Notes under the pieces: model-generated
The model's input: the letters and a program-made list of their open reading frames with translations, nothing else
Told to the model about the DNA's origin: nothing
The model's database searches: none
Part shown: positions 1 through 6,851 of the stretch, in pieces
Position numbering within the stretch: the stretch's first letter is position 1
How the letters are laid out: each line of letters begins with the position of its first letter
Translations under genes and position numbers: made by a program
NCBI GenBank assembly: GCA_003485765.1
Contig: DNHS01000035.1
Span: forward strand, 1-11,557
Direction of reading: 5' to 3'
Length of the DNA stretch: 11,557 nucleotides
DNA from: Candidatus Omnitrophota bacterium
GTDB lineage: Bacteria > Omnitrophota > Gorgyraeia > Gorgyraeales > Gorgyraeaceae

Positions 1-385
1 AATACTCCAGTGCCTTGATAAAATACCAAAAGGGCCTATCGATTCTAACATAAAAGATATGCCTATAGGCGAAGGTATTGGCAGACATGAAGCGCCAAGA
101 GGCGAGGTAATTCATTACATCATGTCAGATGGCGGAAATAGCCCTGCCAGGCATAAGATAAGAGCGCCTAGCTATATGAATATTGCCTCTAATAAAAAAG
201 CAGTAATTGGAGAGACTATATCAGATGCTACAATAATCCTGGCTGCAGTTGACCCATGTTATTGCTGCACAGAGAGAATGGCAGTGGTAGATTATAAGAC
301 GGGCAAAAAATTAATGGATGGAGAAGATCTTATAAAGCTTTCGCAACAGAAGACAGAGAGACTCAGAAATAAACTGGTAAGATGA
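1..385 (+). CDS. Group 4 [NiFe] hydrogenase large (catalytic) subunit, C-terminal part
   Basis: The 5' end is cut by the window; the reading frame is open from base 2, so the ATG at 59 is internal. This is the end of the NuoD/HycE/EchE-type subunit that carries the NiFe active site of a membrane-bound hydrogenase. The conserved segment HEAPRGEVIHY is followed by the C-terminal nickel motif DPCYCC at 251-268, where the first and fourth residues of CYCC are the expected metal ligands. After TER (ending at 277) comes a tail of about 35 residues starting MAVVD. E. coli HycE has a very similar junction (DPCYSCTDR then MTVVD), where HycI cuts after the Arg. A processed precursor is therefore likely, and a HycI homologue lies downstream. 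The stop overlaps the next start (ATGA, 382-385), so translation is probably coupled. Assignment to group 4 is firm; the exact subgroup cannot be told from this fragment. Confidence 0.93.
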   Translation, partial: ILQCLDKIPKGPIDSNIKDMPIGEGIGRHEAPRGEVIHYIMSDGGNSPARHKIRAPSYMNIASNKKAVIGETISDATIILAAVDPCYCCTERMAVVDYKTGKKLMDGEDLIKLSQQKTERLRNKLVR

Positions 386-2163
386 TAAAAATACTATTAG
401 AACCTATATTAGTTTCAATAATAGCGGGATTATTTATACTACTGATACCTAAAAAATTCAGAAAAGTTGCAGAATTTTTTAGCCTTATTACATCCATATA
501 TTTATTTATAGCAGCAATAAAGATATTTTTTGCTTCTCCTGTCAATGCGGGTTATTTGTATGTAGACGGGTTATCCAGGTTTATCGTGCTCGCAATAGGT
601 TTTTTCGGATTTTTAGTTACATTGTATTCAATGCGCTTCATGTCTTCTTATAAAGATATATCTTCTTATTATACCTATATAATATGGACGATTGGCGCAT
701 CGATCCTGGCAGCAGTTTCAAATAATATAGTCCTTCTTTTGGCCTCATGGGGTTTTCTGGGTTTTACTCTTTATATGCTTATAAATATATCCGGGCCAAA
801 AGCAGCTGCAATAAGCAAGAAAACATTTATTATAATAGGCGGCTCAGACAGCCTTATGATACTTGGTTTTGGTATAATATGGCTTATGACCAAGTCCTTA
901 AATTTAAGCGATATGAGGATAGATATAAATGCGCCTTTGGCTTTCTGGGCATTCTTATTCATAGCAATTGGCGCATTTGCAAAAGCAGGCGCTATGCCTT
1001 TTCATACATGGATACCTGGGGTTGCGCAAGAAGCGCCTATCAGCGTAACTGCATTTTTACCTGCGAGCCTGGATAAATTACTAGGGATATATTTGCTAGC
1101 TAGATTAGCGCTGAATGTATTTATTCTGAATAGTTTTACTTATGCAATTCTTATGGTAATAGGCTCAATTACAATAATAGCAGCTGTAATGATGGCTCTA
1201 GTACAGCACGATTTTAAAAAACTTTTGGGTTATCACGCAGTGAGCCAGGTAGGTTATATGGTGCTTGGCATTGGAACAGGCAACCCTATAGGTATTGCGG
1301 GTGGGCTTTTCCATATGCTGAATCACGCTATATACAAATGCTGCTTGTTTCTTTCAGCGGGGAATGTAGAATATAAAACAAAAACATCTGAACTGGATAA
1401 TTTAGGCGGGCTTAGTAAGATAATGCCAATAACATTTTTTACAACTTTGGTTGCATCCTGCGCAATATCAGGCGTTCCTCCTTTTAATGGATTTTTCTCA
1501 AAGTGGATGATTTACCAGGGCCTGATAGAGAAGGGAAAATCAGGCGGGATATTATGGATAATTTGCCTTGTGGCAGCAATGTTTGGAAGCGCTCTTACTC
1601 TAGCGTCGTTTATAAAGTTGATTCACGCTATATTTTTGGGAACATCCAGCAAAGAGACAAGGGATGAGGTTTCATGGCAGATGTGGCTTCCAGCGCTTAT
1701 CCTGGCAATTCTATGCATAATATTCGGAATATTTGCGTACAATATTCCTTTGAAGCATTTTATAGTTCCGATTTTAAATGATGCCCTTAATTTTACAGGA
1801 ATATGGCCTTCTTTAAAATCTACTTTATTTTTACTAGTAGGCCTTTTAGTGGGAATTATTATATACATGCTTGGAAATTTTAAGGGTGTGAGGATCAGCG
1901 ATTCTTACATAGGGGGAGAAGATGTTCAGGAAGATATGAGGCTTTCCGGCACAGAATTTTATAATACCGTAAAAGAGATTAGGCTATTAAGGTTTATTTA
2001 TAAAAAAGCAGAGTCAGGGTTTTTTGATATATATGAGCAGGGAAAATCAATTGTTTTTGGGATAGGCGGATTTTTTCAATATTTGCATAACGGAGTTTTG
2101 CCTACATATCTAGTATGGACGCTTTTGGGCATGATGGGGTTATTTCTGTTTTTACTGAGGTAA
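382..2163 (+). CDS. NuoL/MrpA-like antiporter-type membrane subunit of the hydrogenase complex
   Basis: This 593-residue, highly hydrophobic protein has the Proton_antipo_M core. It would be one of two ion-translocating subunits of the membrane arm. Visible channel residues are TM7 Lys201 (GAFAKAGAMPFHTW), TM8 Lys232 (SLDKLLGIY), His285 in GYHAVSQVGYMVLG, His311 and Lys319 in GLFHMLNHAIYK, and TM12 Lys374 in PPFNGFFSK. The usual TM5 acidic site appears changed: E. coli NuoL has WEGVGLCSYLLI, while residues 123-134 here read WGFLGFTLYMLI, with Gly124 in the Glu position. After about residue 510 comes a hydrophilic stretch (YIGGEDVQ, FYNTVKEIR) and then a final membrane helix. Together with the next gene (593 + 175 residues) it spans about the length and domain content of one MrpA of roughly 800 residues. 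I read it as the N-terminal half of a split MrpA, though a HyfB/HycC-type label is also possible. Confidence 0.9.
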   Translation: MIKILLEPILVSIIAGLFILLIPKKFRKVAEFFSLITSIYLFIAAIKIFFASPVNAGYLYVDGLSRFIVLAIGFFGFLVTLYSMRFMSSYKDISSYYTYIIWTIGASILAAVSNNIVLLLASWGFLGFTLYMLINISGPKAAAISKKTFIIIGGSDSLMILGFGIIWLMTKSLNLSDMRIDINAPLAFWAFLFIAIGAFAKAGAMPFHTWIPGVAQEAPISVTAFLPASLDKLLGIYLLARLALNVFILNSFTYAILMVIGSITIIAAVMMALVQHDFKKLLGYHAVSQVGYMVLGIGTGNPIGIAGGLFHMLNHAIYKCCLFLSAGNVEYKTKTSELDNLGGLSKIMPITFFTTLVASCAISGVPPFNGFFSKWMIYQGLIEKGKSGGILWIICLVAAMFGSALTLASFIKLIHAIFLGTSSKETRDEVSWQMWLPALILAILCIIFGIFAYNIPLKHFIVPILNDALNFTGIWPSLKSTLFLLVGLLVGIIIYMLGNFKGVRISDSYIGGEDVQEDMRLSGTEFYNTVKEIRLLRFIYKKAESGFFDIYEQGKSIVFGIGGFFQYLHNGVLPTYLVWTLLGMMGLFLFLLR

Positions 2164-2164
2164 G

Positions 2165-2692
2165 ATGGAACTGCATATACTTTTAATATTCATGATTTTT
2201 GCTGCAATAGTTGCGATTGAGGTGAAGGATCTTCTTTCAAGCGTAATTGCTGTAGGAGCGGTTGGCTTCGCGTTATGTTTGGCTTTTCTTGTGCTTAAAG
2301 CGCCAGACTTGGCAATTACACAGTTAGTGGTAGAGATATTGTGTTTAATTATTCTAATCAGAGCCACAATTAATAAAGACCTGCCGCTTGTCATTGAAGG
2401 CAGATGGGTTTTTAATACGCTTTCCACACTTGGGTTTATCGCTGTTTTCTTATTGTTCAGCTGGTTAGCATTAAGAGAGCTTCCTCGTTTTGGCGAACCT
2501 ATAATGGAAGTTGTAAAAAAATACCTGCAAGAAGGCGTATCCAAGACAGGCGCTGTCAATATTGTAACTGCGGTAATACTGGATTTCAGGGCATATGACA
2601 CCTTGGGAGAGGCAACGGTTTTATTTACTTCTGTAATAGGTATAATGGCTATATTGCGCAGGCCAGGGAGAAAGAAAAATAATGAGAAATAA
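2165..2692 (+). CDS. MrpA C-terminal-like subunit (DUF4040/MbhD + MbhE fusion)
   Basis: This 175-residue protein has about five membrane helices. Residues 20-66 form the DUF4040/MbhD part, with EVKDLLSSVIAVG and APDLAITQLVVEI. Residues 124-165 match the MbhE part, with NIVTAVILDFRAYDTLGE. In Mrp antiporters both pieces are the C-terminal extension of MrpA; in Pyrococcus Mbh they are the separate subunits MbhD and MbhE. Acidic and polar residues conserved there are present: Asp48, Glu57, Asn132, Asp140, Asp145 and Glu149. In the family this part bridges the antiporter subunits and is thought to carry ions. The start ATG is one base after the stop of the NuoL-like gene, and the end overlaps mrpB by 11 bases. 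It never occurs here as part of a full-length MrpA, so the split is real unless a sequencing error separates the frames. Confidence 0.9.
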   Translation: MELHILLIFMIFAAIVAIEVKDLLSSVIAVGAVGFALCLAFLVLKAPDLAITQLVVEILCLIILIRATINKDLPLVIEGRWVFNTLSTLGFIAVFLLFSWLALRELPRFGEPIMEVVKKYLQEGVSKTGAVNIVTAVILDFRAYDTLGEATVLFTSVIGIMAILRRPGRKKNNEK

Positions 2693-3122
2693 TCCAGAAA
2701 CAGGCATGACATTGATAGTAAAAACAATTACACGGCTGACAGTAGGGCTGATTCTGCTTTTTGGAATTTATATTATTCTGCATGGCCACTTATCTCCAGG
2801 AGGCGGCTTTGCAGGCGGAGTAATTGTGGCATTATCTTTTGTGCATCTTATGCTTGCTTTTGGAAAAGACATTGCTGTATCAAGAGTTTCTAAAAATTTG
2901 GCATCAAATCTAGAATCTATAGGAGCGCTTATGTTTCTCTCAATAGCGCTTCTGGGTTTTTTAGGCGGCTCATTCTTTTTGAATATATTGCCAAAAGGAA
3001 CGCCTTTTAATCTGTTTAGCGCAGGGATTATACCTTTATGTAATATCGCAATAGGCATAAAGGTCGGCGTAGGGTTATTTGCAATTTTTCTGGCATTGGT
3101 AGTATTGGAGAGATCAAAATAA
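2682..3122 (+). CDS. mrpB: MrpB/MnhB-type (MbhF-like) membrane subunit
   Basis: This 146-residue protein has four predicted membrane helices and belongs to the MnhB family. The diagnostic stretch is GIYIILHGHLSPGGGFAGGVIVA (about residues 24-46), the glycine-rich HGH-SPGGGFAGG motif of MrpB and MbhF. In Mrp antiporters and in Mbh this subunit packs in the Na+/H+ exchange part of the membrane arm. It starts inside the end of the preceding gene with an 11-base overlap, and a GGGAG at 2665-2669 lies rather far upstream, so coupled translation is likely. It sits in the canonical A-B-C Mrp order. Confidence 0.93.
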   Translation: MRNNPETGMTLIVKTITRLTVGLILLFGIYIILHGHLSPGGGFAGGVIVALSFVHLMLAFGKDIAVSRVSKNLASNLESIGALMFLSIALLGFLGGSFFLNILPKGTPFNLFSAGIIPLCNIAIGIKVGVGLFAIFLALVVLERSK

Positions 3123-3125
3123 GGA
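3121..3125 (+). promoter_or_regulatory. Ribosome binding site of mrpC
   Basis: AAGGA lies 7 bases before the first of two adjacent ATG codons (3133 and 3136). The spacing supports the 3133 start. It overlaps the last bases of the mrpB stop region. Confidence 0.6.
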
Positions 3126-3132
3126 TTATATC

Positions 3133-3471
3133 ATGATGCTTTATTTTTTATGTCTTATATTATTCTGCGTTGGGCTTTATGGCGTATTGCGCAAGCGAAA
3201 CCTTGTAAAAATGATAATCGGACTAGGTATAATGGAATATGCCATGAATCTATTTTTTGTGCTCTTGGGCTATCGTTTCGATGGAAGAGCGCCTATATAC
3301 GCAAAGGACCAAGAGATACTTAATATGGTAGACCCGCTTCCTCAGGCATTAGTGCTGACATCTATTGTTATAGGCCTAGGGGTTACAGCGCTTGTTATAT
3401 CCATCGCGGTTAGGATTTATGAAAAGTACGGGACATTTGATATCACAAAGATAAAGAGGCTTAAGGGCTAA
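3133..3471 (+). CDS. mrpC: MrpC/MnhC-type NuoK-like (MbhG-like) subunit
   Basis: This 112-residue protein has three membrane helices, the size and fold of NuoK/MrpC. Family signatures are GLYGVLRKRNLVKMIIGLGIM near the N-terminus and VDPLPQALVLTSIVIG at about residues 66-81. A membrane glutamate (Glu35, in IMEYAMNL) matches the acidic residue that NuoK-type subunits use on the proton path. It follows mrpB by 10 bases, and its stop shares one base with the mrpD start. In Mbh-type hydrogenases this subunit lies between the MrpB-like and MrpD-like subunits, consistent with the order here. Confidence 0.94.
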   Translation: MMLYFLCLILFCVGLYGVLRKRNLVKMIIGLGIMEYAMNLFFVLLGYRFDGRAPIYAKDQEILNMVDPLPQALVLTSIVIGLGVTALVISIAVRIYEKYGTFDITKIKRLKG

Positions 3472-4979
3472 TGAATAACACAACTATAATTCCTTTATTT
3501 GTAATTATTCCGCTGGCCGCGGCGTTTTTGATATCGCTTGTAGGCAAATTTATCAGGCGTTCCAGCGAGACTATAATTTTTATAAGCAGTTTGGTACTTC
3601 TGGTCTTTTCTCTTTATGCCAGGTTTTTGCTTAATTCTAGCGCTGGAAAGATTATGATTTATAAGATAGGCGGTTGGGCGCCGCCATTTGGCATTTGCAT
3701 GGTGTTGGATGGCCTGTCTTGTTTTATGCTTATAACTGTAAACCTTATTGCATTTTTTGTAGCAGTATATTCTTTATCCTATATGGAGCAATACACTGAC
3801 AAGCCAAAGTTTTTCACATTATTTTCTTTAATGGTTTGCGGTATGAACGGGTTAATAATAACAGGAGACTTGTTTAATCTTTTTGTATTTCTTGAGATTG
3901 CTTCTATTGCAAGTTATGCGCTGGTAGCATTTGGCACAGAAGCAGAAGAGCTGGAGGCGTCTTTTAAATATGCGATTATGGGTTCTGTTGCCTCAGCTTT
4001 TATTTTTATAGGCATTGCATTTTTATACAGTTTTACTTCTACTTTGAATATGGCAGATATGGCTAGGGTTTTAAGCAATAAGCAGAATGAATGGGTTATA
4101 CCTTTTGTAGGGGTGCTGTTTTTAATGGGGTTTGGATTAAAATCCGCTCTTGTTCCGTTTCATGCATGGCTTCCAGACGCTCATCCGTCTGCCCCTGCTT
4201 CAATTTCTGCCATGCTTTCAGGAGTTTTAATAAAAACGCTCGGAATTTATTCACTGATCAGGATTTTCTTTAATATAATAGGTCCTACTCAAGGCTATCT
4301 TACAGTATTGATGTTTTTAGGAGCTATCTCTATGATAGTAGGAGTTGTGCTTGCCTTGTCGCAATGGGATTTAAAGAGATTACTGGCATATCATTCTATT
4401 AGCCAGATTGGATATGTAGTTCTAGGCATTGGGCTTGGGACGCCTCTAGGGGTACTTGGCGGGCTATTTCATCTATTTAACCATTCGGTTTTTAAGTCAT
4501 TACTTTTCTTGAATTCAGGCGCAGTAGACTACGCTACTGGCACAAGGGATTTAAAAGAAACAGGCGGACTTGGGAAATTAATGCCAGTGACTGCAAAAAC
4601 TAATCTTGTAGCTTCAATGTCTATCGCAGGCATACCGCCTTTTAATGGATTTTTTAGCAAGGCCATAATTATTATTGCGTGCTTGGAAAAAGGCAATTTT
4701 GGCTATGCTATTTGCGCAGTGATAGGAAGTATCCTTACCTTGGCCTCATTTATGAAGGTGCAAAAGTTTGCTTTCCTTGGAGAGATAAAAGATAAATTTA
4801 AAAATATCAAAGAGGCGCCTTTTGCGATGCTATTTTCCATGGTATGCCTTGCTATCATATGTATATTCGGGGGCCTTATGCTAATACCATCTTTGAGGTT
4901 TTTTCTTGATGATGCAGTAGCTGTAATATTAAAAGGCACAGGCTATGCTAGTGTTGTTTTGGAGGCAGCGGCAAAATGA
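3471..4979 (+). CDS. mrpD: MrpD/NuoN-type (MbhH-like) antiporter subunit
   Basis: This 502-residue polytopic protein has the full Proton_antipo_M domain and the usual MrpD length of about 500 residues. All expected ion-path residues are visible: TM5 Glu142 (NLFVFLEIASIASYAL), TM7 Lys224 (GFGLKSALVPFHAWLPDAH), TM8 Lys255 (GVLIKTLGIYSL), His308 in AYHSISQIGYVVLG, His334 and Lys342 in GLFHLFNHSVFK, and TM12 Lys397 (PPFNGFFSK). It should be a competent H+/Na+ translocating channel, in contrast to the paralogue at 382-2163, which appears to lack the TM5 Glu. The start shares its A with the stop of mrpC; AAGGG at 3463-3467 is a close-set ribosome site. The end overlaps mrpE by 4 bases. Confidence 0.95.
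   Translation: MNNTTIIPLFVIIPLAAAFLISLVGKFIRRSSETIIFISSLVLLVFSLYARFLLNSSAGKIMIYKIGGWAPPFGICMVLDGLSCFMLITVNLIAFFVAVYSLSYMEQYTDKPKFFTLFSLMVCGMNGLIITGDLFNLFVFLEIASIASYALVAFGTEAEELEASFKYAIMGSVASAFIFIGIAFLYSFTSTLNMADMARVLSNKQNEWVIPFVGVLFLMGFGLKSALVPFHAWLPDAHPSAPASISAMLSGVLIKTLGIYSLIRIFFNIIGPTQGYLTVLMFLGAISMIVGVVLALSQWDLKRLLAYHSISQIGYVVLGIGLGTPLGVLGGLFHLFNHSVFKSLLFLNSGAVDYATGTRDLKETGGLGKLMPVTAKTNLVASMSIAGIPPFNGFFSKAIIIIACLEKGNFGYAICAVIGSILTLASFMKVQKFAFLGEIKDKFKNIKEAPFAMLFSMVCLAIICIFGGLMLIPSLRFFLDDAVAVILKGTGYASVVLEAAAK
4961..4965 (+). promoter_or_regulatory. Ribosome binding site of mrpE
   Basis: GGAGG lies inside the last codons of mrpD, 10 bases before the ATG at 4976. With the ATGA overlap it supports that start and coupled translation. 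Confidence 0.6.
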
Positions 4980-5470
4980 AGAGTAAAATTGTATTGTTCA
5001 TAATAGGATTTCTGGTGTGGGCTCTTTTGACATGGCCTTTGGACCTCCAGCATTTAATAGCCGGATTGATAGTTGCGGCTTTTATTGCGTTTATAACAGG
5101 CGATTTATTCAGTCAAAGGCCGCATCATTTTGGGCATATAACAAGATATCTCTGGTTCTCTTATTATGTGCCTGTATTTTTATGGGAGTGCCTGAAAGCG
5201 AATATAGATGTTGCAATGAGAGTATTAAATCCAAAACTTCCAATTAATCCAGGAATTGTAAAAGTGAAGACTACTTTGAAATCTGATACCGGATTGACAT
5301 TTCTTGCGAATTCGATCACTCTTACTCCAGGAACTTTATGCGTGGATATCGACGCTGAAAAAGGCATACTTTATATTCATTGGATTGATGTAAAGACTCA
5401 GGACATAGATAAGGCAACAGAGTTGATTGTGAGTAATTTTGAAAAAATTCTGAAAAAAATATTTGAATGA
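4976..5470 (+). CDS. mrpE: MrpE/MnhE-type (MbhA-like) subunit
   Basis: This 164-residue protein has two or three N-terminal membrane helices and a soluble C-terminal part, typical of MrpE. It has WALLTWPLDLQHLIAGLIVA near the start and the family hallmark NSITLTPGTLCVDID (about residues 112-126). Length agrees with known MrpE proteins. In Mrp and Mbh complexes MrpE, F and G form the small-subunit cluster at the Na+-translocating end. It overlaps mrpD by 4 bases (ATGA) and mrpF by 4 bases (ATGA), so the three genes are coupled. Confidence 0.94.
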   Translation: MKSKIVLFIIGFLVWALLTWPLDLQHLIAGLIVAAFIAFITGDLFSQRPHHFGHITRYLWFSYYVPVFLWECLKANIDVAMRVLNPKLPINPGIVKVKTTLKSDTGLTFLANSITLTPGTLCVDIDAEKGILYIHWIDVKTQDIDKATELIVSNFEKILKKIFE

Positions 5471-5835
5471 TTATTATGAAAAATTTAAAATGGTTAATCG
5501 GTTTTGGTATTCTGGCAGCTAGTTTATTATTTATAATGCTATATCCAATCCCGTCTTTATTGAGTTGGCAGTCCGGATTTCTGGCGCATTGTTTTTTTGT
5601 TCTCATGCTTTGTTTTGTTATGTGCTTTTTCAGGGTTATGGCTGGCCCAACGCCTGCTGATAGGGCAGTGGCAATTGATACGCTTGGAATTCTAATAGTA
5701 GGATTTTGCGCAATTTTGAGCATTCCTACAGGGAGAGACTGGTATCTGGATATTGCAATTGCATGGGCATTACAGAGTTTTATAGGAGCTCTGGCATTGG
5801 CTAAATATCTGGAAGGAAGAGGATTTGATGAATAG
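5467..5835 (+). CDS. mrpF: MrpF/MnhF-type (MbhB-like) subunit
   Basis: This 122-residue membrane protein contains the MnhF core: FFRVMAGPTPADRAVAIDTLG (about residues 54-74) and DWYLDIAIAWALQSFIGALALAKYLE. Its acidic residue in GPTPADR (Asp65) is the conserved one. The N-terminus is about 30 residues longer than a usual MrpF of roughly 90 and adds an extra hydrophobic segment (residues 9-33). Translation may start at the first ATG, overlapping mrpE by ATGA, or at the ATG at 5476. The family call is firm; the start is less so. Confidence 0.92.
   Translation: MIIMKNLKWLIGFGILAASLLFIMLYPIPSLLSWQSGFLAHCFFVLMLCFVMCFFRVMAGPTPADRAVAIDTLGILIVGFCAILSIPTGRDWYLDIAIAWALQSFIGALALAKYLEGRGFDE
5811..5823 (+). 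promoter_or_regulatory. Purine-rich ribosome binding region of mrpG
   Basis: A GGAAGG followed by GAGGA lies just before two possible starts, TTG at 5825 and ATG at 5828. GGAAGG is 11 bases and GAGGA 4 bases from the ATG. I prefer the ATG; the choice changes the protein by one residue. Confidence 0.5.
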
Positions 5836-6163
5836 CATACAGCAGATAACGGGCATGGTATTTATTATTGTTGGGTTAGGTTTTGATATATTTGGGTGTA
5901 TCGGTTTACTCAGGCTTCCTGATGTCTATAACAGGCTGCAAGCTACAACCAAATGCGTTACGCTTGGCACCTGCAGTATTCTTTTAGGCGCGTTTATATT
6001 AAAAGGAGTAAGCACGACAGGAATAAAAGCAATCCTGGTGGCAATATTCTTACTTCTTACTTCGCCTGTTGCTGCGCATGCGCTTGCAAGAGGCGCGCAT
6101 AAATCAGGCGTTAAGCTCTGGCCCAAAAGCGTTGTTGATAAATACGAACAGGATGGAAACTGA
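5828..6163 (+). CDS. mrpG: MrpG/MnhG-type (MbhC-like) subunit
   Basis: This 111-residue protein has three membrane helices and the PhaG/MnhG signature: GCIGLLRLPDVYNRLQATTK (residues 23-42), then CVTLGT, and LLTSPVAAHALARGAHK near residues 75-91. The length is normal for MrpG. It overlaps the 3' end of mrpF by 8 bases, and its TGA shares one base with the ATG of the ferredoxin gene. It completes the A-to-G Mrp series. In the Mbh structure the equivalent subunit is part of the sodium-path end of the complex. Confidence 0.94.
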   Translation: MNSIQQITGMVFIIVGLGFDIFGCIGLLRLPDVYNRLQATTKCVTLGTCSILLGAFILKGVSTTGIKAILVAIFLLLTSPVAAHALARGAHKSGVKLWPKSVVDKYEQDGN

Positions 6164-6762
6164 TGCGATATCCAAAATTACGAGAATTAATGGAAGCAAT
6201 CAGGGCATTAATAAAAGGCCCATATACATCGAAATTCCCATTCCAGCCGCATGTGCCTGAAAAGCGTTTCAGGGGAAAGCCAGAGTATTTTAAAGATGGA
6301 TGCGTAGGCTGCAAGGCGTGCGCTGAAGTTTGTCCTGCAGGTTGTATAGAAGTGAAGGATGCGCCTAATGCAAAAACGCCTTTGAGAAGGTTGGAGCTGC
6401 GTTATGATTCATGCATATTCTGCGGACAGTGCCAGGCAGCGTGTATTACCCAGGAAGGTATAAAGCTTTCCAATAAATTTGATCTGGCAATATTTGACAG
6501 GAGTCAGGCTATAGAAGCTGTTGAAAAGGAACTGGTTTTATGCGAAGGTTGTGGCTGTGTAATTGGAGCAAAAGACCACTTGTCCTGGGTTGCGAAAAAG
6601 CTAGGGCCTTTGGCATATTCAAGCCCCACGTCTTATCTATCCGCTTTAAAAGAACTTAAATTAGCATATCTTGATATTCAAAAATCAGAAGATTTGACTC
6701 GCCAGGATAGGATTAAAGTGCTTTGTCCAAAATGCCGCAGAGAAGTAACGCTGAATACATGA
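6163..6762 (+). CDS. 2x[4Fe-4S] ferredoxin subunit of the hydrogenase (HycF/HyfH/MbhN/NuoI-like)
   Basis: This 199-residue soluble protein should pass electrons between ferredoxin and the hydrogenase core. Cluster one is bound by Cys47, Cys50, Cys53 and Cys57 (CVGCKACAEVCP). Cluster two is bound by Cys84, Cys87, Cys90 and Cys94 (CIFCGQCQAAC), followed by Ile instead of the usual Pro. The N-terminal LRELMEAIRALIKGPYTSKFP matches the NuoI/HycF lead-in that docks on the membrane arm. Beyond the ferredoxin domain there are two further Cys pairs, Cys127/Cys130 (CEGCGC, with Cys132) and Cys188/Cys191 (CPKC), 57 residues apart. These could bind zinc or another cluster; HycF-type proteins also have a Cys-rich tail. 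The start shares one base with the mrpG stop. This is the last gene of the hydrogenase operon before the palindrome at 6774. Confidence 0.92.
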   Translation: MRYPKLRELMEAIRALIKGPYTSKFPFQPHVPEKRFRGKPEYFKDGCVGCKACAEVCPAGCIEVKDAPNAKTPLRRLELRYDSCIFCGQCQAACITQEGIKLSNKFDLAIFDRSQAIEAVEKELVLCEGCGCVIGAKDHLSWVAKKLGPLAYSSPTSYLSALKELKLAYLDIQKSEDLTRQDRIKVLCPKCRREVTLNT

Positions 6763-6773
6763 GGTAAAATAGT

Positions 6774-6838
6774 AAAATAGGGACAGCGACCATTTTTTTT
6801 ATATACATTACAAAAAAAATGGTCGCTGTCCCTATTTT
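6774..6838. repeat. Perfect 27-bp inverted repeat (palindromic hairpin element)
   Basis: The left arm is 6774-6800 and the right arm 6812-6838. They are exact reverse complements over all 27 bases and flank an 11-base AT-rich loop (6801-6811). The arm holds the core ATAGGGACAGCGACCAT with A4 at the outer end and T8 next to the loop. It fills most of the gap between the ferredoxin and hycI genes. The form, a long perfect palindrome with a GGGACAG core, recalls dispersed REP-type elements mobilised by Y1/RAYT transposases. That is from memory of pattern, not a match I can verify. It could also work as a bidirectional terminator or RNA-processing hairpin after the ferredoxin gene. Confidence 0.9.
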
Positions 6839-6851
6839 CTTAACACATAAA

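Noticed and set aside
747..1076. 109-residue + strand frame inside the NuoL-like gene
   Set aside because: It is a shifted frame within a well-supported membrane protein and has no family features; there is no sign of a frameshift in the main frame.
2152..2727. 191-residue reading frame on the - strand
   Set aside because: It covers the DUF4040/MbhE-like gene, which has clear family motifs on the + strand; the antisense translation is low-complexity Ser/Thr/Ile-rich.
382..4979. The two antiporter-like genes as part of a respiratory NADH dehydrogenase (complex I)
   Set aside because: The DPCxxC nickel motif in the NuoD-like subunit, the MrpB/C/E/F/G genes and the HycI protease point to a hydrogenase, not NADH:quinone oxidoreductase.
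6069..6260. 63-residue + strand frame across the mrpG/ferredoxin junction
   Set aside because: It overlaps both coding regions in another frame and lacks conserved motifs.
6774..6838. CRISPR repeat or attachment site
   Set aside because: There is one palindrome only, with no regularly spaced copies, no cas gene, and no integrase or tRNA nearby.
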